This document shows, one piece after another, positions 33,945 to 45,903 of a stretch of 64,000 nt of DNA. The DNA is from Ashinkailepas kermadecensis (Eukaryota > Arthropoda > Thecostraca > Neolepadidae). The notes below the pieces were generated by a model. That model saw only the letters and a list, made by a program, of their open reading frames with translations, had not been told where the DNA came from and did not search any database. The stretch spans positions 192,039-256,038 of the forward strand of contig JAOTOM010004278.1 in assembly GCA_034440615.1 (NCBI GenBank). The letters are read 5' to 3'. Made by a program: the position numbers and the translations under genes. Position 1 is the stretch's first letter, and each line of letters begins with the position of its first letter.

Positions 33945-35241
33945 CTGCCCGAAGTTGCAAATTCGTGAGCGCACTGGAAGCGCAAATACACACAGATGCA
34001 ATAATCGCAAGCAAACATGATTACACATTGTCGTTTGATGCTCGGTGTCAAAGGCAATATAGATAAAAACGTTCTGGGAATTAATTGTGCGAATATATTT
34101 CCCGTTCGGCGTCATTTTCGAAAAAAAGTTTCCAACTTCTGACAGGCGGCTAGGTTTAACATGCAGTTTTGCACTTCACAAAAATGTACAAGTTCAGCGC
34201 AAGTCTTCTGAATGGTGATGCAGAGACGAATAAATGAAGACAGACATTGATGAAATTGACTCAATTCTTAACCAGATATAGAGACAAATCAAAATAAATC
34301 ATCGCATAGAGCTAAGGCTATAGAAAGTTGGAAATGATTGTATTATTACATGGAAGACTTGCTTTCGAAAGCGAGTAGCTACCCGAACCACCAACATGTA
34401 CACGACAAAATATTGAAGCATATTTCCCATCATTGATCTGCACTTCCTAAACGATACCCGCTTGGTCGACCAAAGTAGCAGCAAATGCAATGAGAATTCG
34501 CAAAATCACATAATGCCGTGAACTGTTCTTTGATTACTGTTTTATTTCCTCCCACGTGGTGCTTCTTTCCAGAAGCAGGAGCAGAACAGTATGCTGATAC
34601 AGACAAGAGTAATACATAAAAACGCTGATTATAACATAGGTGTGGACAGTAGCAATAAAACAAAACTAGAGCATCAGAGTGAAGGTTTCGACTCCTGTCC
34701 AGGGCTACAAAAAAGTACTGATATAGAGAACCTTGGGTTTACCAGACCTTAACAGGACATAAGAGATCAGCAAATTTTAGACGTAATTTGGGCTAACCCT
34801 GGCATCCGTGCCCATCGGCAGGCTTCCCATAAATTCCTTCGCACTAACAACATTGCATATCTGTGGTGAAGTGGGAAGGGAGTTGGTCATTGTAACAATC
34901 AGTTTCGCTTGCACAATATTAGTATAAATAATTATATAGTTATATATAATAATTAAATAATTATAACTAATAATATTAATATTATTATTGTTTATAACGT
35001 TCGAAAAACATCACCGGAATATTTCAGGACTGATTCTATTGCAAGTCAGATTCAAAACATCGATGTTGTTTTGATTTCAGCAATGCAAGGGAAACTTTGA
35101 AGCCAACCCTACTAATTGTTCCACACAAAATAATACTGAAGTTATGATGGAAGCTTCGTCAACACTGGACTCTACCGCCTTGGCAAAGCAGTCGCGGCAT
35201 AACTATTTTTCACCTTCAGTGGAAGATGTAAATGGACTTAC
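33945..35241 (-). other. First recognised intron of the METTL25B-like gene
   Basis: 1297 bases, GT-AG on the minus strand, joining the flanking exons in phase 0. It contains an AT-rich palindromic run near 34920-34990. No gene is recognised inside. Confidence 0.65.
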
Positions 35242-35352
35242 CACAACAAAGGCATCTGCCATAAATGTGTACAGTTTCAGGAACTTGATAGCACCGTGTA
35301 TGTACTCATTCAAAGATGCCACGTCATCCGATGTCTCCAAATTTACATACAT
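35242..35352 (-). CDS. METTL25B: METTL25B-like gene, first recognised exon
   Basis: 111 bp on the minus strand, with acceptor TTTACAG before 35352 and strong donor GTAAGT after 35242. It begins with ATG and reads MYVNLETSDD...GAIKFLKLYTFMADAFVV, matching the family's N-terminal helix that ends 'Y..L..A..V' just before DFF. The ATG directly after an acceptor suggests a 5' UTR intron with translation starting here. A further upstream coding exon cannot be excluded. Confidence 0.72.
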
Positions 35353-35565
35353 CTGTAAATAAGACACCAATTAGACAAAGGAGGCCAGCCCGGACCAGTC
35401 CATAGACATCGCATTACATCGATAGCGGGTTCAAGGGTGAAGGGATTCCGGCCATAGGCCACAAACTTGAAGCAAATGCTTGAGTCCTGGAAAGACAAGC
35501 ATAATTTTGCGACTAGATTTTTGTTTTCCTGCAGTTCGTGCGGTACAAATATTCTAAGTCCATTA

Positions 35566-35587
35566 TAATTATATATATATATATAAA

Positions 35588-35670
<83 letters not shown>

Positions 35671-35690
35671 CATTATATAAATATATATCC
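35566..35690. repeat. TA dinucleotide microsatellite
   Basis: About 120 bases of almost pure (TA)n with one short interruption near 35586. The Tyr-Ile frame through it is an artefact of the repeat. Confidence 0.97.
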
Positions 35691-36720
35691 TCCAAAATCT
35701 GAGCATGAACTAACGAATTATCGGTTGCACTGGGCACCCGGCCTCGGAGAGGACAGTGAATACTTGGTCTCTCCTATACGGATCTGGCCCCACCCACGGC
35801 TAGCGGCCGAATCTGTCAGTACACGAATGGCAATTCAAGTTGCCTCCTAAGTTGTGATGCTACTTAGGGACTTCATTACGTAATACATGCTTGCATTTCA
35901 TCATAGGATAGTGGGTTGCGGTATACAACTCATCCAGCAGAGTAACATTTAGTACGGGCGAAGGCCTAGGCAGCGTTTTGTACAATTTTCAAAAATAAAT
36001 TTTTTAAAAGGAATTTTAAAAAAACATTTTCAAAAGCAACGATTCAAAAGGAATCGTTGCTGGAGAGGCTCTACAGAATAAGAGTCCATGCTAAGCATAT
36101 CCATGCTACATCGACCCTGAACCAACCTTTTGATTGGGTAATTCCACTCCTAAAACACAAGTTCAACTGCGAGCTTAACCTACGCACGTAGTTGGGGACG
36201 GTCGCCGATAGCTGAGCCCTCGCGCTTGACTGGCGAGTTGACAACTGGCCATCCAGCCAGAGGCGATAACAGCGAGAGCGTGAAGCGATTCGACCCATGG
36301 TGTCAAGACGAGAAAACGTCTCCAGGCTAGTGCTCCATCCACTGAGTTCAACGGGCGACAACTGGCTAGCTTCTGCTTTCAACTAGCGGACACAACAAAA
36401 ATAACTCGGGAGGCCTGGCCTGATCACGGGCATCACGCTTTTGAGAGCAAAGTCGTGCCAGGATTCTATTGTACGATCTTGTAAAGTAGTGCCATAGAAT
36501 TACGGAACAAACACGGATGTGTGGCTTCATTCTCTGGAATTAGCTAATTATTTGTCCGATGTTTGCGTTTTGACAAGTTCTATTATCATTAGCACCTCTA
36601 ACTTTCATTCGAATATTCCGCTGCGAGGAACCTATGAATTTTAATTCATCAGGTTTTTGGCCGGTCTACTTTTTCCTCACATCATTTCATATGGTGACAT
36701 CCTTTTCCCCTTTGACACTT
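35691..36720. other. No gene recognised
   Basis: About 1 kb without a recognised gene. A short imperfect direct repeat with GGAATCGTTGC and AATTTTTTAAAAGG occurs around 35995-36060. Confidence 0.4.
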
Positions 36721-36726
36721 CATCTG

Positions 36727-37335
36727 TTGTTGTTGGGTGAATTTGACTAGCCTGCCACCAGTGTGGTGATAGCGGCTGCTTCCGATGTTTGTTGTTGAAT
36801 GAGTTTGACCTGCGAATGATCAATTCTGGTCGAAGCGCCCTAAAGCCCCTCAATGAGTTAAACCAGCCCGCTACCAGTGCGGAGATATCGGCTGTTTCCG
36901 ATGTTTGTTGAATGGGTTTGGCTAGCCTGCCACCAGTGCGGTGATATCGGTTGTTTCCGATGTTTGTCGTTGGGTGAGTTTGGCTAGCCTGCTACCAGTG
37001 CGGTGATATCGGCTGTTTCCGATGTTTGTTGTTGGGAGTTTGACCGACCTGCTACGAGTGCGGTTATATCGTCTGTTTCTGATGTTTGTTGTTGGGTGAG
37101 TATAGCTACCCTGCAACCAGTGCGGTATGTCGGCTGCCTTCAATGTTTGTTGTTGGGTGAGTGGCTAGCCTGCCCCTAATGCAGTTATGTCGGATGTTTC
37201 CTATGTTTGTTGTTGGGTGAGTTTGGCTACCCTGCCACCAGTGCGGTGATATCGGCTGTTTCCGATATTTGTTGCTGGGTGAGTTTGGTTACCTTGCCAC
37301 CAGTGCGGTGACATGGCCTGTTTCCGGTGCTTTGC
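36727..37335. repeat. Roughly 62-bp tandem repeat, about ten copies
   Basis: Head-to-tail units carrying TTGTTGTTGGGTGAGT, GCTAGCCTGCCACCAGTG and CGGTGATATCGG. Units vary by substitution and small indels, and one region (36800-36850) is degraded. It has no coding potential of its own. Confidence 0.9.
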
Positions 37336-37735
37336 TTGTTGGAGACTTGGAAAGATGGCTATAATTTGTAACGAAGAGATGATGGAGATATGAAGATTAT
37401 CTCGTAGGGGTGAGCGGATCTTGAGCTTAGAAGTTGTGGTCCGGACGGTGCCAGAGTGGGACATGGGGTGTAGAGTAGGGTGGGGGTTCGGGTCATCGCA
37501 TTCCCAGTTAACATTTCAAGAGTACACATGTGCACTGTCCTTGAAACTTTTTCTTTCTTTATTGTGTTTGCTGTAATTTGTTTGTTCTTTCATTAGTGTT
37601 GCCTCTTTGTTCGTTTTCTAAAGTATGGCCGTATGGTTCCTTTTCGTTCTGTTTTGCATTTGTTTGTTTTGTTTTGTGTCGTTTATCTTCTTTTTCGGAT
37701 GTGCCATGCTTTCTTGTTTATGTCATGGTTAGAGC

Positions 37736-38086
<351 letters not shown>

Positions 38087-38556
38087 TGAGAGCGGGATAC
38101 TGTTGAATGCCGGCGGGTGCTGGCACGAGTGGATGGTTTGTTGTAGACAGAGTTAGTGTTCGCAGTGTATGCTGAGCGTGTTGTGGGTGCACTGGATGTG
38201 GAGGAGGAGATGCCGTCTAAGTGTCGTAGTCGATGTCTGAGAGGTCTGAGTATGTGATGGTTCTGTAGTTAGCTTTTTGGTATTTGCGTGGTGGGCGTGG
38301 TTGCTGGAGGTTTGCTGAGTTTGGTATAGTTGATGGGTTGCGTGTTGCACGCTGTCGTAGTGGGGGTGGGGCTGTGCTGAGCTGTTGGATGTGCTGTGTC
38401 GGTGTATGCGTACGTGGGTGTTGCGACTGTTTGCGTTATGTCGGTGCACTGTGTGTGCTGTGGTGGTTGAGTGCTGTGCGTACTCTACGTGTGTTTAAAG
38501 TGTTGGTGTACACGTGTCCTTGCGACGTGTGGGCCACACCGAGTGCTAGTTGTTGA

Positions 38557-38690
38557 CCTACGACTTTGCCCGGGGCAGGGCCCAGCCCTCGAGGTGGACG
38601 AGTCGGAGGATTTCTCTCTCCGCTGCCCACCGAGGACAGGCCCTGTTCCAGAAGGCGTGGTCTTCGTCGCACCCGACGCAGTACCGCACG
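38557..38690 (-). pseudogene. Possible LINE ORF1 zinc-knuckle fragment
   Basis: On the minus strand a frame reads VRYCVGCDEDHAFWNRACP then WAAEREILRL. It resembles the C..C...H......C zinc knuckle plus Glu-rich helix near the end of ORF1 proteins of Jockey/R1-type LINEs. It is short and isolated, so the assignment is tentative. Confidence 0.35.
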
Positions 38691-38710
38691 TCACTGGAGC
38701 AAGCATGTGT

Positions 38711-38910
38711 GGTGTGTGCCGGCAGAAGTGCCTAATGTTGGTGTGTTCTGGCTTCGGTGTGGTGTGTGCCGGCAGAAGTGCACAATGTTGGTGTGTTGTG
38801 GCCTCTGTGTGGTGTGTGCCGGCAGAAGTGCACAATGTTGGTGTGTTGTGGCATCTGTGTGGTGTGTGCCGGCAGAAGTGCACAATGTTGGTGTGTTGTG
38901 CCTCCCCCCC
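38711..38910. repeat. 50-bp tandem repeat, four copies
   Basis: Units starting GGTGTGTGCCGGCAGAAGTG at 38711, 38761, 38811 and 38861, exactly 50 bases apart and nearly identical, followed by an 11-base C run at about 38906. Confidence 0.95.
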
Positions 38911-39494
38911 CCCCCAGAGTAGCCGTAGCACCGACAAGATTGACAGCGTCGCGGGAGTAGTGCTCGTGGAGTGGCCGTGTATCTAATGTACCCATCTTTG
39001 ATGTGTGCGAGCGATTTGAGTGTGCTGAATGTCAGTTTGAATCAGGGTTGGAAAAATTGACTGACACTGGTTTTTGGCACCCAGAACATTATCACCTCAA
39101 GAAGATTACTTTCTCATCTTTCTCATTTGGAGGTTGAATGCAGCTGTTTGGCAATGAACTGCTCTGTGATAGAGTGCCTAAGATTCACTGGAAAGTAAAA
39201 ACTAATTCTGATATAGCATGTTTGAAGAACAATACCCTCTCGATATTCGACTATCCCCACATTTTCTCTCCACATCCAAGATTATACAGCACAAATCCAA
39301 CCCTGGCTATGAGTAGATGTGTCCTGTTCCTGGACGGGGACCTGTAGACGGCGCTGGTCCCCTGGCTCCCAAACTTGAAACCCAGGTGCTCCGTCGCTAC
39401 CCAGGTCAGCTCCCTTGCGTGGATCGTGCCTTGTGATGTGCTAAGGTGTGTAGGTGGCGTGATGGTGATTGGTGTGTTTTGATGTGTTCGATTG

Positions 39495-39658
39495 GTTGGT
39501 TGGTTATTGGTTTTTACGACACGTCGACCGTTGAGTTATATAGCGTCGCCAATCTTTCACGCCGATTGGTCGCGGGCGAAGAGTAGCGACAGGTAAGATT
39601 CGAACCCACAATCTTTCGATTGCGAGACGAGCATCTTACCCCTAGACCACTCGTCCCC
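39495..39658 (-). mobile_element. tRNA-derived SINE, copy 4
   Basis: Same family in reverse orientation. It is flanked by GATGTGTTCGATTG (39481-39494) and GATGTGTCCGATTG (39659-39672), a target-site duplication with one mismatch. Confidence 0.9.
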
Positions 39659-40304
39659 GATGTGTCCGATTGTTGGCAAGATGTTTGCGTCCGTGTCATC
39701 GTTAGATTGTATCAGGCCCTCTCCCCCCCTCCATACAATTTGCCGTGCGTGTAGGGACGCTCCTGTGTAACCGGTAATCATCTCCTCTACTGCCCAGGGA
39801 ACAAGGGAGCCCATGGACTCATCATCCCGGCGGCAGAGTACGTAATCGCCGGTGGGTGTGTCTGTGTCGGCATCCATGCTGTGAGGTACGTCAATAGTGT
39901 GTTGGTGTGGATCGTAAGAGGCTTGGTGACGAGTGGACAGGTATACACAATGGTGCACGGTCTCAACGGAAGGAAATAATGGACATGAAGAAAGCCCTAC
40001 AGTGTGGAAATGCGGGGCGGAATAGCTCAAGAAAACACAAAGTAATAACAGAGTCTGTGCCTGAAGACAGCACGCAGTGGGGTCTAGAAAATATCGTACC
40101 GAAGGCACTAGAGTGAGAGGGGACGGGTTATTGGAGGGCAGGCCGGGTGGGAGGGGTGGCGGCACCGCCGGACCGATCTGAACTTGCCTGGTAGAAGGCG
40201 GTCGTTCTCGAAGAAGCAGTCATCTAGAGGCAGCGATCGAAGACTAGCTTGTAGATCAGATGCTGGAGACAGGCCGGGGGTCTGAAGAGTAGTAGTCGTT
40301 CTGG

Positions 40305-40375
40305 TTTGTTGGTTGGTTATTTGGGTTTAGGGATGCATCAACTGCGTTGGTCATACAGCGCCCATAGGAGTCGTT
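40305..40375 (-). repeat. Second SINE-like tail module
   Basis: TTGGTTGGTTATTTGGGTTT, then TAGGGATGCATCAACTGCG and GGTCATACAGCGCCC, run parallel to the tail of the main SINE (TTGGTTGGTTATTGGTTTTA, CGTCGACCG, GAGTCATATAGCGTCGCC) but are clearly different. No tRNA-like head is attached. It may be a related family's 3' end. Confidence 0.35.
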
Positions 40376-43316
40376 CTGGTGAGTGTTTTGTTGCAGGTGG
40401 CTGGTGGCAGGCTGGCTATGGGGTATTCGGTTAGTTAGTGGTAGTTAGTTAGTTAGTCATTAGGGCTTTAGGGCGCATCGACGGACGGGGTATTCGGACG
40501 TGGCACTATCAATGGCTTGGTCGATGCGGTTTGTTGAGCCAAGATGGCGCCGCTCTTAGCGTTCGACCCTGGGCGAGGTCGCGACCTGGGTTCCTCGGGT
40601 CAGATATCGATCTTACGACGGCGGTGTTCGGACGCGGTACGTGTCGCTGGCTCCGTCAGCGCGGCTTCTCGGCACAAGATGGCGTCCCTGTTGGCGCTTG
40701 ACCTTGGGCGGGGTGGTTGTTGAACACCAGTGTTTGCAGCGATGAACTGACGTTGCGTGTGGTGCATTATTGCAAAATTATCGGTGATACGGACACGGTG
40801 GAAAACATGGCACGAATTGTTCAGCTTGCCTACCGCACATTGTGTGCAATGCAGGAGAACTTTTCTTCGATGTTTGGATTACTGCAGCAGCCTTCGGTTT
40901 CGGAATGTCGCAGTTAACTTAATGCATCGGGGAGCATTTAACAACGCTTCCAAATCTGAAGAGACCAAACTTACTTCGCCTCTTTCATCATCAGCGCAGC
41001 AAGAGGTATTGCAGGTCAGCATGATAATGGCAGAAGCCTTTTCAGGTACAAAGACAAAAATAGACGAAGTACAGTGGAGTGGAAACACACTTTATCCACT
41101 TGTCCAGTCAGTTTTCAAATTTTACATTGAAAGCTGTGAAAATGGAATGATGTCCTATCAACCCATCCTCCATTATCGTTCCTACATCAACTATCTGGTG
41201 TGTCACAATGAATCAGATCTTTTGCATTATCGGCATTTTCAAGGTTGTGAGTATCAAGTTCTGATTACATAGTGCGGTGAACAACGCAACATACAGAAAA
41301 CCACAGCGATGAACAAAAATGAGAATCAGCTGTGAAAAGCGCATCTCTCCGCGATGTAGATTGGAAAGTAAAAACAAATCAAGTGAGTGGAGCTCGAAAT
41401 AAGAAAACATCCAGTCCGAAAAAAAAGTAACACCAGCACCGGGAAAGTAAATCGTGAGAGGTAAACATGTCAGCAACTAAAATCACGGGGAGGGGAGCGG
41501 TAATCCGGTTTATCCGTGACATAATTGCGCTGCTGTGTATACGGAATATTTATCTTCTCACATGCATAGTTCGGCCGTGAACAATTGCTTCAATGAAATC
41601 AGTATCGACATGAAATTGCTTCGAATTCAGTACCCATAATCTTGCCAGAGTGCGAAAACGTTTCACAAAGGGCCAAACTCGCACTTCTTCATATTTACGA
41701 TTTTCAAGTTGAGCTGAACGTAATCGCAATGTTCTCAAGTTATAAAATGTAAGTCGGAAACCAATAACTTTTGGAGACAGTCGAACGCTGGCAGCGTGCG
41801 GGTCCGGTTTGGTCAGGTCAGGTATGTCAGCTAGGTGAACGGTACCCAGTGTCGGTGCAGTGACCTGCCGACCGGCCGGCTGTCCGACGGACAGTGTGTG
41901 CTTGCCTGGTGGTGTAGCAGCCAGCCCAGTGAGCGGCTGGCGAGCGTTGTCGTGGCTGTGATCGGGACGGTGATCTTCTGGCGGACAGTACTGCAGTGGC
42001 CCTGCAACATATCCTTGCACACCGCTGCCTCTGACATGGGCCCAGCTTTCCGTGGTGCCGTGGACGTCGAGCCCGTAAGAAAATGACTCGCCAAAGGCTT
42101 ACCTAGAGGCACTGGGCATTGGAGAGGAAGAAGCGGAAGAGAGAAACCAAGGAGAACGACGCTCACTCACGTCGTGTGGACGGTAAGTCTCTTGAGTCGG
42201 TTCAGAAGATAGTGGACCCTGGCCAGTATTGGAAATATGACCCTTTTGGAACTGTAGCCACCCAGAGAATTATACACTCGAAAAATATCGACTCCTTAAA
42301 TTACGAGATGTCATGAAGAGCCTTGCTTGACCAGCAACCCCAACTAGCTGTCATGGTCCAATAGTTTCATTGGAGTGTGATGAAGCAGAGGGAGCAGCAT
42401 GCTCCAAGGGCCATATGGTAACTGATATGGCTGTGTAACATATGGTATGATATGGTAACATATGGAACATACGAGTATACAGTAACTCGTATACAGTAAC
42501 ATATGGCTGATAATGAGATCCACTTCTAGTTCTGGCGCTCTTCATCTTGTCTACCCATATAGTGTCCTTGCCACAGAAACTTGACAATGTCGTTGAGGAT
42601 AATGCACATTTGTTATTTCAGATGATCATGAGAGCTGTAGTAACATTCCAGGAGGATGCAGGAGTGGAACAGAAATGAGATGCATGCAAAACTGGAATAG
42701 TGCCAGTTTGCTAGCATGCACAACAGATGACAGATGCTCAAGTCTGGATCATTCTGAAGTCTGCATACAACATTAATATCAATGTATATGCTCCATGTAA
42801 TGGTGCAGGTGGTCTGTAATTGTCTGGTACGGGTGAATTAATAAACAGTCATGCATCACTCCTTGCCAATGGCGCAGTATATTTATAACTAGTCCAGCAC
42901 CACAGCATATATGACTGTAAGATGTGTGAAGCTTGCATTGTCAGTGAATACTATTTTTGTGATCCAGCATCAGGAAGCATACCTAGGCTTCGTGGGACGA
43001 ATCACCTGCAATGTGCTCCTTGAATGTAAAAAACAAAACTTGTATTCCTTAGTCTCAGTAAGATGTATGCATCCCATGCTTAGCAAGCATTATCCATTCC
43101 GAAATGGACAAGTTTCATGTCGGGACAGACCGTATTTTTTTCAAGTTTCATTGGCGATTTTTAATTTTAAGGCCGAATTTTGGCATTCATATTCTTTTTA
43201 ATCCCCAAATTACATGATTCAAAGAAGCGCCTCATAATACCTCGCTTTGTGATTGGTCAAAAAATATGTGACGTCGCGTATGTAGAGTTCAGCGATGCTT
43301 GACTGCCGCCCATTAT
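40376..43316. other. No gene recognised
   Basis: The frame 40740-40890 reads ELTLRVVHYCKIIGDTDTVE... and looks protein-like after a possible acceptor (TTTGCAG), but no family was recognised and no partner exon found. Short self-similar ATATGGTA runs lie at 42412-42510. Nothing else is supported. Confidence 0.3.
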
Positions 43317-44675
43317 GGGTCTGTTACCGCGCCCTCATCCGGAATAGGTTGAGCTTCAGAGGTCTTCCAGGTCGAGGCGCGGGAACGACCGGTAGGGTTT
43401 TGTCCTTCAATCAGTTGTTGGCGGTGGTATGGTTGTAGTGCTATTTGGCGCATATGTGCAAATCGGTGGCATTATCGGTCCCTTGCTCCGATCTTGCACG
43501 TGGCAGTGCCGATAACTTGCTGTTGTGAAAGCCCAATGAATCATATTGTGCAGTAGCTATTGGAGGATGAATAAAGTACGTTGCAAGCTATGTTTTCTGA
43601 TTCCGACTCCGACCGGGAAGCTGACGCACAGTGGGTGGCGATGGCTTGTGCTGCTTCAGGAGCTCAAAAGCATTTATTCCAGGGGCGGATCCAGACATTT
43701 TCAAGGGCGGGGGAGACAGGCACCCGTCTGGAAGAGAGTCATTTCCTCGGAGGGGCGTTGTTCCGGAAGTATTGACGCTCTCGTTTAGAAGAATATTCAT
43801 TAAGCGGGGGAAGGCGACTGCATTGGGGCATACTGACTGAACGTCTTTTACTCTGAGAGGGGCAACTTGGGACGAAACACCGTTTCGCGAGGGGCACTCG
43901 AGTAGTACGGTGTACTCGGCGGGTTACCGTTTGAGCAGTGGTGTTGCTCTCTGTATTTTTGAGGGGCAAGTGCCACTTAATGTTGGTTTGCCCTACCCCA
44001 AAAAAAAATTAACTGCTAGCATTGGACCATAGGGAATGTGCCCTCCAATCCATTTGGGCCTAGCCGCTGCCTTCATATATTTCCCCCAATAATTTTCATA
44101 AATCTCAACGCCCGTGCGTCAGAGGAAAGCCACCTTCCCATGTGGAGTGCACATGGAGCTCCTCCATCAGCCAATGATACATACATGGATGCAAACAAAA
44201 ATAATGGATGCATACCAGCAAGCATGCCTCCTCAAATGCATGCAAATTGGCATGCATGACTGAACCTACAATTTGCTCATCAAATTTAAGACACCCAGCT
44301 CCGATTTCTACTTGTGCATTGGATGTTCCCGAAGTGCACTGGCGACAAAATGGGTGACTGCTCATATCCATCACATGTCCCATGTCTCTTAGATGTCTTC
44401 CAAAAATATAGCTCTAAAATAAAGAAAGTGCGAATAATACAACCCAATGACTGTGCTCCTGGCCTAAGCCAGGTTAAAAAAATTATTTGGTGCTGAACGC
44501 CACTGTTGCAGCACGTTTGTTGTATTCCTTCCTCAACCGCCGACCGGCCGGATTAGGTTTTTCTCATCCGGTTGAGGTTCGATGAGGGTAAACCAATTCC
44601 GGATGAGACGCGGGAACGGTCGGTAGAGGAAATGGACGCTCAACCTATTCCGGATGAGGTCGCGGGAACAGACCC
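43317..44675. mobile_element. DNA transposon-like element with 38-bp terminal inverted repeats
   Basis: The termini 43317-43354 and 44638-44675 are inverted repeats that begin GGGTCTGTT and differ at two positions, flanked by the direct trinucleotide TAT (43314-43316, 44676-44678). Subterminal GCGGGAAC..CCGGTAG-type motifs occur near both ends. No transposase is recognisable in the 1.36 kb, so it is non-autonomous. A 3-bp duplication is compatible with PIF/Harbinger, but TAT is not its usual target. Within it, 43679-43694 (CAGGGGCGGATCCAGA) resembles a hAT terminus. Confidence 0.55.
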
Positions 44676-45487
44676 TATATGTTCCATCTGAGACGCTGCC
44701 AGTTCGTAGTAAATGCGACAGTTTTAGCTTGGATCACATCCGATCGTCAGGGGCAAATGGATCGTGGAATACGGCGCTATTATTCTTGTTTGTGCCGAGG
44801 TATACAAATGCAACTGCAAGTAAGCCAGAAGCAATGTTCATCGGCCTCCCGACGGCCGAGAAGATGAGGACGTTGTCGAACGATTCTGCACGCCGAGACA
44901 GTCAGCTTATCTCTGCCAGTGGCCCCGTTTGCTGCGACGAACATTTCTCTGTATATGTACCACTGGTAGACAGGTGTACGAGTATTTTGATAGGCGTGGG
45001 GGCACGCCTAAGGATGAGGGGAGGCTGGAACCAGAGTAATTTCCTCAGAAGGATAAACGGAGGTTTTTCACATGAAGGTTTAGCTTGAAAATGGTGATTT
45101 CATCATCCGTTTTTTGTGAAAACTTCAACAAAATAGAAATATACTTTTATAAAGATGACAACTGTAACTTCATAGTACTCATCTTGTTGGAAACATGGAT
45201 GTCCTCAACCCTTTCATATTAGCATTAAATGAAGAGAATTGACATTTTCTAGCTCGCTGCATATAGCATATATATTTTGCTATATTCTGGGACATTCTTG
45301 GAGGGTGATCACATGTTTCGGCTGTTTGCACTGGTATGTAGTAACTATTTTAATGGAACTGGTGCATTTGTGTCACATAAACATTAAATCAGGGAAGATG
45401 TGCAAATAGCTTTTTTCAGTCAGCATCACCTGCGCTATAACACACACTATGTTCCGTTTGTTTCCATTGACCTGCTTTACACATATT

Positions 45488-45532
45488 TATAGGGTAGTTT
45501 TTTCCCTGGCCGTGGGAAAAAACTACCCTATA
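45488..45532. repeat. Left terminal palindrome of the retroelement
   Basis: A perfect hairpin with 19-bp arms (45488-45506 and 45514-45532) around the 7-base loop TGGCCGT. Its left 32 bases form the terminal inverted repeat; its right arm alone would correspond to the last 19 bases of an LTR. The right element end has the same right arm, but its left arm is degenerate. Confidence 0.92.
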
Positions 45533-45534
45533 AC

Positions 45535-45552
45535 TGGTGCCGAGACCGCGGA
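45535..45552 (+). promoter_or_regulatory. Putative primer-binding site
   Basis: TGGTGCCGAGACCGCGGA begins with TGG two bases after the left palindrome, as expected for pairing with the CCA-ending 3' terminus of a tRNA that primes minus-strand synthesis. The tRNA species is not identified. Confidence 0.55.
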
Positions 45553-45903
45553 TGTAGGCCCCTGGACAGTCACCAAGCTGTCACATCTGGTGCTGGTGAT
45601 CTTCGGGCATCACATCGGACGACCTGAGGTCAGCACATCCGACTACGAGTACATCTGTCTGCAGGAGGAGCAAATCAATCCGACTACCTCAACAACGCAG
45701 TAAGCCCGGAAATTCCTAAAATCCTCCAAACAATACCTGTGCCAAATTTTGACCACTGCATAGTATTGAAGTGTTCGCGTGTTCATTGTGTACTGCATGT
45801 ATGAACTGTACGTGGATTAGGAAACTAATTAGTCGCACACCTCTCCGCAAAACCTGTGTGAATCGAAATTTTATTTTGAGAATTTAATTAAAGTAAAGGA
45901 ACA

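Noticed and set aside
35513..35737. Tyr-Ile repeat protein
   Set aside because: It is a translated TA microsatellite.
36727..37335. CRISPR array
   Set aside because: Units are contiguous with no unique spacers, and the context is an animal genome. The 22-, 50- and 56-bp arrays were rejected likewise.
43679..43800. hAT transposon starting CAGGGGCGGATCCAGA
   Set aside because: Only one end resembles a hAT terminus; no inverted partner or 8-bp duplication was found.
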